Below, one piece after another: positions 32,552 to 37,614 of a stretch of 37,614 nucleotides of DNA (positions within the stretch are counted from its first letter, which is position 1; each line of letters starts with the position of its first letter). Position numbers and translations under genes: made by a program. Origin of the DNA: Bacteroidetes bacterium GWC2_46_850 (GTDB lineage Bacteria > Bacteroidota > Bacteroidia > Bacteroidales > Dysgonomonadaceae); contig MENQ01000029.1 in assembly GCA_001768325.1 (NCBI GenBank), positions 1 to 37,614 of the forward strand, read 5' to 3'. The notes beneath the pieces are model-generated. The model made no database searches. It saw only the letters and a list, made by a program, of their open reading frames with translations, and was not told where the DNA came from.

Positions 32552-33454
32552 ATGAAACAAATAACATATATATCCTTCCTTTTCCTTGCGGTTCTGCTTT
32601 CGGGATGTTCCTCCGAAAAGAAGAATCCCGCCTGGGTGATCAACGAAGTGATGGTGGTGAATGAAACCAATTACGTTGATGACTTCGGGCAACGGAACGG
32701 ATGGATTGAAATTTATAACAATACGGCAGCGACCAAGGATCTGGGAGGAAGGTACCTTACCAACGACCGCAACAATCCAAAGAAATATCCGATTCCCCGG
32801 GGTGATGTCCTCACGCGTATACCACCTCATCAGCATGTGCTGTTCTGGGCAGATAACGAACCGTTCAATGGTACGTTTCATGTTAATTTCAAACTTGACC
32901 CAACCCAGGATAATTATATCGCATTGTATGAAAACGATGGAAAAACCCTGCTCGATGAGATTGTAATCCCCGCCGGCATGCTGACGGATCAGACTTACGG
33001 ATATCCGAATGACGGCATTAAATATGACAAGGAAGGCAAAAGCCTTTCCACTCATCTGAAGAGGGTAACACCCAGCAGCAACAATGCCATTCTGGAAGAA
33101 AATCCAAAAGTGGTTAGTCTGCAGGAAACCGATACTTTTGGAGGAATGCTCACCATCACCTCCATGCTGGTAGTATTTATCGCATTGATTGCTTTGTATC
33201 TTTTCTTCAAATTATCGGGTAACCTGGCCAAAAACATGTCGCAGAAGAAGGTGGCCCAAAGCGGTACACTCTCTGCTGCCCGTAGCCAGTCTCATCTCTC
33301 GGGAGAAGTTCTGGCAGCTATTTCCGCCGCGATCAACGAATTGAGAGAAGATCAGCATGATATTGAATCGACCATCCTCACCATCAACCAGGTGAAGAGA
33401 AGTTATTCGCCCTGGAGTTCCAAGCTGCAAACACTCAGGAAATTACCAAAATAA
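32552..33454 (+). CDS. Lipoprotein lamin-tail domain fused to OadG-type gamma subunit
   Basis: A 300-residue membrane protein in the place of the decarboxylase gamma subunit. A lipoprotein signal ends at Cys19 (LLSGC). A lamin-tail-like beta domain follows at about 27-185 (INEVMVVNE, DFGQRNGWIEIYNNT, LGGRYLTND, FKLDP). A transmembrane helix is at 198-220 (MLTITSMLVVFIALIALYLFF). The cytoplasmic tail ends in EVLAAISAAINELRE and VKRSYSPWSSKLQTLRKLP, as in OadG. It would thus be anchored twice, with a periplasmic beta domain. The role is probably assembly or stability of the sodium pump; the lamin-tail function is unknown. I chose ATG 32552; ATGs at 32543 and 32546 are possible, adding three or two residues. 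Confidence 0.83.
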   Translation: MKQITYISFLFLAVLLSGCSSEKKNPAWVINEVMVVNETNYVDDFGQRNGWIEIYNNTAATKDLGGRYLTNDRNNPKKYPIPRGDVLTRIPPHQHVLFWADNEPFNGTFHVNFKLDPTQDNYIALYENDGKTLLDEIVIPAGMLTDQTYGYPNDGIKYDKEGKSLSTHLKRVTPSSNNAILEENPKVVSLQETDTFGGMLTITSMLVVFIALIALYLFFKLSGNLAKNMSQKKVAQSGTLSAARSQSHLSGEVLAAISAAINELREDQHDIESTILTINQVKRSYSPWSSKLQTLRKLPK

Positions 33455-33460
33455 AATCAG

Positions 33461-33488
33461 AGACAAAGAACCAAGAACAAAGACACAT
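33461..33488. repeat. Short heptamer-like run after the gamma gene
   Basis: AGACAAA, GAACCAA, GAACAAA, GACACAT follow each other in 7-bp steps, starting seven bases after the stop codon at 33454. It is degenerate and short. Confidence 0.4.
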
Positions 33489-33552
33489 TTCCGTTCCGCC
33501 CGTATTGTACAAAAAACTTGTGGGATGAGTCCGGATAATAAAAATAAATTGT

Positions 33553-33996
33553 ATGAAAGAGTTTAATTATAAAATCAACGGTACACCCTACAGGGTAGTG
33601 GTAACCAAATCCGACACAGAAACAGTTGAACTGGAAGTGAACGGCACACCCTTCACCGTGGAAATGGCACAAAAAACCAAAAAAGCGCTCTCGGGCGTGA
33701 AACGTCCCAGTACCTCAGCACCATCTCCCGTGCCCCAATCAACAACCACGCCGCTTGTAACCAGACCATCGGCTCCTGCAGGCAAAAACACCATTCAATC
33801 ACCCCTGCCCGGCATCATTCTTGACATTCGCTGCAAAGTGGGTGACACGGTGAAGAAAGGACAAACACTGATGATTTTGGAAGCCATGAAGATGGAGAAT
33901 AACATTCTGTCGAACGGAAATGGCAAGATTACGGAAATTTTGGTGCAGAAAGGGGACTCGGTGCTTGAGGGAGCCAATCTTGTAGTAATTGAATAA
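33553..33996 (+). CDS. Biotin carboxyl carrier subunit of the decarboxylase
   Basis: A 147-residue soluble carrier whose biotin shuttles CO2 between MmdA and the membrane beta subunit. Residues 1-45 form a small beta domain of the kind seen in MmdC/PccA-like carriers. A Pro/Ser/Thr-rich linker (about 50-80) gives the arm its mobility. The biotinyl domain has LPGIIL and EAMKMEN with the modified Lys113. It lies 16 bases before the first oadB gene. It is the only biotin carrier in the operon, so both beta subunits must share it, unless another is encoded elsewhere. Confidence 0.93.
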   Translation: MKEFNYKINGTPYRVVVTKSDTETVELEVNGTPFTVEMAQKTKKALSGVKRPSTSAPSPVPQSTTTPLVTRPSAPAGKNTIQSPLPGIILDIRCKVGDTVKKGQTLMILEAMKMENNILSNGNGKITEILVQKGDSVLEGANLVVIE

Positions 33997-34011
33997 AATC
34001 CCGGAGATCAT

Positions 34012-35169
34012 ATGAATGCATTACTATCATTATCAGATAATCTACAGACCTTCTGGGATTATACAGGGTTTGCCAACGCCGAAGCAGGACATTTTATCAT
34101 GATCCTGTTCGGATTGGTCTTTATTTACCTGGCCATCACCAAGGAATATGAACCGCTGCTTTTGATCCCGATCGGGTTCGGTATACTCGTCGGAAATATT
34201 CCGTTCAATGAGGCCGCCAACCTGCAGGTGGGAATCTATGAGGAGGGATCGGTGCTGAATATTCTTTATCAGGGTGTGGTAAAAGGGTGGTACCCACCCT
34301 TGATTTTTCTGGGTATTGGCGCAATGACAGATTTCTCGGCATTGATAGCCAACCCAAAGTTAATCCTGGTCGGCGCAGCTGCACAATTTGGCATATTTGG
34401 AGCCTATATCATTGCTCTCCAAATGGGTTTTGCTCCCAATGAGGCGGGAGCAATCGGCATCATTGGTGGTGCCGACGGTCCGACGGCCATCTTCACCACA
34501 TCGAAACTAGCCCCTCACTTGCTGGGGGCCGTTGCCATCTCGGCATACTCATATATGGCGCTGGTGCCGGTTATACAACCTCCGTTCATGCGGCTGCTGA
34601 CCACGAAAAAAGAGCGTTTGATCAAGATGAAGACACCCCGTGTGGTATCACAAACCGAAAAGGTTTTGTTTCCCATTATGGGACTGTTACTGACTGCCTT
34701 CCTGGTACCTTCGGGGCTTCCGCTATTAGGAATGCTTTTTTTCGGTAACCTACTGAAAGAGTCGGGTGTTACACGCCGTCTGGCTGAGACAGCACGCGGG
34801 CCGCTGATCGACACCATCACCATCCTGTTAGGATTCACCGTGGGTGCTTCCACGCAAGCCACGACCTTTCTTCGGATGGAATCGATCAAAGTATTCGCAA
34901 TCGGCGCCCTCTCTTTTGTAATTGCCACATGTGCGGGTATCCTCTTCGTGAAGGCTTTCAATCTTTTATTGCCAAAAGAGAAGAGAATCAACCCGCTAAT
35001 CGGGAACTCGGGTGTTTCTGCTGTACCCGATGCTGCGCGCATATCACAGACCATCGGGCTGGAATATGATCCGACAAACTACCTGCTGATGCATGCCATG
35101 GGGCCCAATGTGGCAGGTGTGATCGGTTCAGCTGTTGCTGCCGGTATTTTGCTTGGATTCTTGTATTAA
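34012..35169 (+). CDS. oadB: Sodium-pumping decarboxylase beta subunit, copy 1
   Basis: Integral membrane subunit (OadB/MmdB/GcdB family) that decarboxylates carboxybiotin and exports Na+. The 385-residue protein has about nine hydrophobic segments. The coupling motifs are whole: GADGPT (Asp equivalent of Klebsiella D203), Tyr in AYSYMALVP (Y229), and NPLIGNSGVSAVPDAAR with Asn, Gly, Ser and Arg at relative positions 0, 4, 9 and 16, equal to N373, G377, S382 and R389. Of the two copies it looks nearer to the standard family. It begins 16 bases after the biotin carrier gene, and the second copy follows 29 bases after its stop. Confidence 0.93.
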   Translation: MNALLSLSDNLQTFWDYTGFANAEAGHFIMILFGLVFIYLAITKEYEPLLLIPIGFGILVGNIPFNEAANLQVGIYEEGSVLNILYQGVVKGWYPPLIFLGIGAMTDFSALIANPKLILVGAAAQFGIFGAYIIALQMGFAPNEAGAIGIIGGADGPTAIFTTSKLAPHLLGAVAISAYSYMALVPVIQPPFMRLLTTKKERLIKMKTPRVVSQTEKVLFPIMGLLLTAFLVPSGLPLLGMLFFGNLLKESGVTRRLAETARGPLIDTITILLGFTVGASTQATTFLRMESIKVFAIGALSFVIATCAGILFVKAFNLLLPKEKRINPLIGNSGVSAVPDAARISQTIGLEYDPTNYLLMHAMGPNVAGVIGSAVAAGILLGFLY

Positions 35170-35197
35170 TTCCGGAATAGGTTAAAAAACAGTGAAT

Positions 35198-36349
35198 ATG
35201 GGTGTAGAACAATTGATGCCTGCCATTGCCGGTATGACCTGGCAGCATCTGGTGATGATCGGCGTCGGATTGATTCTTATTTATCTGGCCATTGCCAAAA
35301 ATTACGAACCGACGTTGCTGCTGCCGATGGGTTTTGGTGCCATCCTGGTAAATATACCGCTCTCTTCTGCACTCACGCAGATAGATCCGGCTACGGGCGA
35401 AGCGGTGGAAGGAGTATTGAACATCTTCTTCAACGCCGGTATTGCCACGGAGATCTTTCCGTTGCTCATCTTCATCGCTATCGGTGCCATGATCGATTTT
35501 ACACCCCTGTTTCGCAACCCTTCCTTGCTGCTGTTTGGTGCTGCAGCGCAGCTTGGCATCTTCCTCACCATGATGCTGGCAGCCCTGCTGGGATATGACA
35601 TCAGGGAAGCCGCTTCCATCGGCATCATTGGTGCTGCAGACGGCCCCACCTCCATCGTGGTGGCATCCCGATTCGCTCCCAACCTGCTGGGGCCCATTTC
35701 GGTGGCGGCCTATTCATACATGGCGCTTGTGCCCATTATTCAGCCTCCGGTGATCCGGTTGTTGACATCCCGGAAAGAGCGGTTAATACGAATGACCGGC
35801 AACAACAACAAGAAGATCTCCAAAAAAGCACTGATTGCATTTCCCATCGTGATTACCATTGCGGCGGGCATTATTGCTCCTTCGTCCCTTGCGTTGATCG
35901 GTTTTCTGATGTTTGGCAACCTGATCCGCGAGTGCGGTGTGCTGAACAAGCTTTCCCTTGCGGCACAGAATGAGCTCTCAAGCCTGGTGACCATTCTGCT
36001 GGGCATCACCATTGCCAGCACGATGACGGCCGAGCGTTTCATCCGTGTGGATACGCTCATCATCATTGCACTGGGCTTGTTTGCGTTTGTTTTTGATACC
36101 TTTGGCGGCGTGATCTTTGCCAAGTTCCTGAACCTGTTCCGGAAAGAAGGCAATAAAATTAACCCGATGGTGGGTGCCTGCGGCATCTCGGCCTTCCCCA
36201 TGTCGGCCCGTGTGATTCATCAGATGGGACAAAAAGAGGATCCTTATAACTACCTGCTTATGCCGGCTATCAGTGCCAATGTGGGCGGTCAGATAGGATC
36301 GGTTGTGGCTGGAGGTATTATTTTGACACTGGTTCCCTTACTTGCATAA
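35198..36349 (+). CDS. Sodium-pumping decarboxylase beta subunit, copy 2
   Basis: A second, diverged OadB-family subunit of 383 residues, directly after copy 1. The same coupling residues are kept: AADGPT, AYSYMALVP, and NPMVGACGISAFPMSAR (Asn, Gly, Ser, Arg at 0, 4, 9, 16). Differences include a longer segment at about 52-80 (TQIDPATGEAVEGVLN), a Lys/Asn-rich cytoplasmic loop (GNNNKKISKK) and many changes inside the helices, so the duplication is old. I chose ATG 35198; a GTG at 35192 would add two residues. A 61-residue gamma-like gene follows after nine bases. It might be a pump of different ion or partner preference; this is inference. Confidence 0.9.
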   Translation: MGVEQLMPAIAGMTWQHLVMIGVGLILIYLAIAKNYEPTLLLPMGFGAILVNIPLSSALTQIDPATGEAVEGVLNIFFNAGIATEIFPLLIFIAIGAMIDFTPLFRNPSLLLFGAAAQLGIFLTMMLAALLGYDIREAASIGIIGAADGPTSIVVASRFAPNLLGPISVAAYSYMALVPIIQPPVIRLLTSRKERLIRMTGNNNKKISKKALIAFPIVITIAAGIIAPSSLALIGFLMFGNLIRECGVLNKLSLAAQNELSSLVTILLGITIASTMTAERFIRVDTLIIIALGLFAFVFDTFGGVIFAKFLNLFRKEGNKINPMVGACGISAFPMSARVIHQMGQKEDPYNYLLMPAISANVGGQIGSVVAGGIILTLVPLLA

Positions 36350-36358
36350 ACAAATGAT

Positions 36359-36544
36359 ATGACACCAACAGTACAAACAGCATTGCTTATTGCAGGAATC
36401 GGGATAGTCGGGATTTTTATTTTCATGGCACTCTTCTACCTGATGATTATTGCACTCGATAAATACCTCCCTTATCAGGAAGAGAAACCGGCTGAAGTCT
36501 ATCTTTCGGAGACAGAGGAGGAGGAGGAAGAGATAGAGGAATAA
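36359..36544 (+). CDS. Small OadG-like gamma subunit
   Basis: A 61-residue single-span membrane protein. Residues 8-31 form one helix (LIAGIGIVGIFIFMALFYLMII), followed by ALDKYLP and an acidic tail (SETEEEEEEIEE). The pattern, GxGIVxxF-type helix, short basic/aromatic boundary and charged tail, is that of OadG, the small gamma subunit that holds the decarboxylase complex together. It is easy to miss in annotation because of its size. Its position right after the second beta gene suggests it pairs with that subunit, while the lamin-tail fusion pairs with copy 1. Confidence 0.78.
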   Translation: MTPTVQTALLIAGIGIVGIFIFMALFYLMIIALDKYLPYQEEKPAEVYLSETEEEEEEIEE

Positions 36545-36572
36545 AAACCTGCTCTATCATAGAATTTAATTT

Positions 36573-36616
36573 GGGGAAATGACTCAACAAGTTGGGACAT
36601 TTCCCCCTTTATTTTT
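36573..36616 (+). terminator. Terminator of the decarboxylase operon
   Basis: GGGGAAATG and CATTTCCCC form the outer 9-bp stem, with an inner CTCAAC/GTTGGG stem, one A-A mismatch and a 2-base loop. CTTTATTTTT follows. It lies 28 bases after the last stop and just before the convergent nadK stop. Confidence 0.85.
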
Positions 36617-37511
36617 ATAGGGATTGCTTCCGGACATCGGCCCCCCACATCAGCTTATCACGGAGCGTCTCGTAGAATGTGTGCCCCAGTCTCTTGACCA
36701 CCCGCAGGGTATAATCTGCCTTTCTCACCTGGATGCTGACTGTTTCGTCCAGCACACGCGACTGCCCGTCGACCGACACAAGGAACATGTGGCTGCGGCT
36801 CTCAATCTTCAGTGAGATGATGCTGCTGTCGTCCACCACCAGCGAGCGTGAAGTCAGGTTGTGTGGCGCAATGGCCGAAAGGATGATGCTGGGTGTGGTG
36901 GGTGACAGAATGGAGCCGCCAATACTCAGCGAGTAGGCAGTAGATCCGGTAGGGGTGGAGATCACCAGGCCGTCGGCTTGATAGGAAGTGAGATAATCGT
37001 TGTTGATATAAGCATGTATGGAAAGCATGGAGGCGGTATCCTGCTTTAACAGGGCCACTTCATTCAGTGCATGCGCATTAAAATAGTCCGGCGGGAACGT
37101 CTCATCGGTGGTCATCTTCAACAGCGTGCGCTCCTGCACATTGTAGGCGTTGTTCATCACCTCCTGCAGTGTTTCCTCCACATCGGCGTAATTGATGGCG
37201 GCAAGAAAACCGAGTCTTCCCGTGTTGATACCCAGTATGGGTATGCCGGAATCGCCCACGGTGGTTGCTGTCCGCAGGAAGGTACCATCGCCGCCCACGC
37301 TCACCACCATGTCTACCTGCGGCAGGGTCTCTGCCAGTTCACAAAGTGGACCCACCCGCTGCTGAATGTATCCGGGGAGGGTAAGGAAAAAATTTTCGGG
37401 CAGGTACAACTCACCTCCCTGTCGCCGGATGGCATCACATACCCCGACTATCTGTTCTTCCGCTTTGGCTGTTCTGTCGGGAAACATACTCCCGAATAGT
37501 GCAAACTTCAT
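36615..37511 (-). CDS. nadK: NAD kinase
   Basis: Cytoplasmic enzyme that phosphorylates NAD to NADP. The 298-residue protein has the conserved GGDGT (73-77) with the catalytic Asp75, followed by GINTGRLGFL. Further family motifs are HALNEVAL (NE/D motif), QADGLVISTPTGSTAYSLSIGG and the C-terminal barrel SLVVDDSSI. Length and motif order are standard. The ATG at 37511 starts the natural N-terminus MKFALFGSMF. It is convergent with the decarboxylase operon. Upstream (37512-37614) there is only AT-rich sequence without a firm promoter match; in Bacteroides a divergent pdxJ often follows, but none is visible here. Confidence 0.95.
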   Translation of the reverse strand: MKFALFGSMFPDRTAKAEEQIVGVCDAIRRQGGELYLPENFFLTLPGYIQQRVGPLCELAETLPQVDMVVSVGGDGTFLRTATTVGDSGIPILGINTGRLGFLAAINYADVEETLQEVMNNAYNVQERTLLKMTTDETFPPDYFNAHALNEVALLKQDTASMLSIHAYINNDYLTSYQADGLVISTPTGSTAYSLSIGGSILSPTTPSIILSAIAPHNLTSRSLVVDDSSIISLKIESRSHMFLVSVDGQSRVLDETVSIQVRKADYTLRVVKRLGHTFYETLRDKLMWGADVRKQSL

Positions 37512-37614
37512 CTATATTACTCATGTTTCGCACTTCCCTCAAACCATTGACAAAGAAATAGAAGGGAAATGCATTATTATCTATATCTCTGTACTATAAC
37601 ATTTTATATTTTAC

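Overview
The window looks like core chromosome of a Bacteroidales bacterium (phylum Bacteroidota). Family-level placement near Dysgonomonadaceae/Porphyromonadaceae is only a guess. The reasons are: many promoters with the Bacteroidota -7 element TAnnTTTG and weak Shine-Dalgarno signals; a DPP5-type S9 peptidase lipoprotein; a MurA with Asp in place of the catalytic Cys; a cytoplasmic GH133-GT-GH57 alpha-glucan cluster; a zapA-to-rny cell-division/RNase Y block; and the methylmalonyl-CoA epimerase/decarboxylase cluster of propionate-forming Bacteroidota. I see no insertion sequence, phage gene, CRISPR array or rRNA. One tRNA (Asp) is present.

Layout. 1-316: AT-rich flank, terminator and tRNA-Asp (minus). 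450-5613: DPP5-like peptidase, LolD-type ATPase (both minus), PdxH (plus), TsaB and an RRM RNA-binding protein (minus), separated by spacers unusually rich in short degenerate tandem repeats. 5921-6586: rhomboid protease (minus). 6734-11375: three-gene glucan operon (plus). 11462-16528: a minus-strand block in two units: a ZapB-like coiled-coil gene, zapA, a structured spacer and rny; and an RsmF-like rRNA methyltransferase overlapping an orphan histidine kinase. 16639-24526: a plus-strand run with a secreted sugar isomerase-like protein, an RsmI-like methyltransferase, murB, murA, a PEP-mutase/isocitrate-lyase family protein and korAB. 24663-27640: divergent proline dehydrogenase and P5C dehydrogenase, which together turn proline into glutamate. 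27752-30427: cmk, ispH, pfkA. 30537-36544: methylmalonyl-CoA epimerase and a biotin-dependent, sodium-pumping decarboxylase operon. 36615-37511: nadK (minus).

The most interesting system is the decarboxylase operon. It has one carboxyltransferase and one biotin carrier, but two tandem OadB-type beta subunits and two OadG-type gamma subunits. One gamma is fused to a lipoprotein lamin-tail domain; the other is a 61-residue single-span protein. Both beta subunits keep every coupling residue I could check, so one soluble sector may serve two membrane pumps, or both may sit in one larger complex.

The second strong signal is repeat architecture. An 18-unit octamer array fills the whole gap between the convergent korB and proline dehydrogenase genes and contains both stop codons. 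A shorter array with the same two unit types lies just upstream of the DPP5-like gene. Heptamer arrays with a CTGA/TCAG core lie at or near the ends of lolD and the rhomboid gene. All positions and motifs were read by eye. No database search, folding program or alignment was run.
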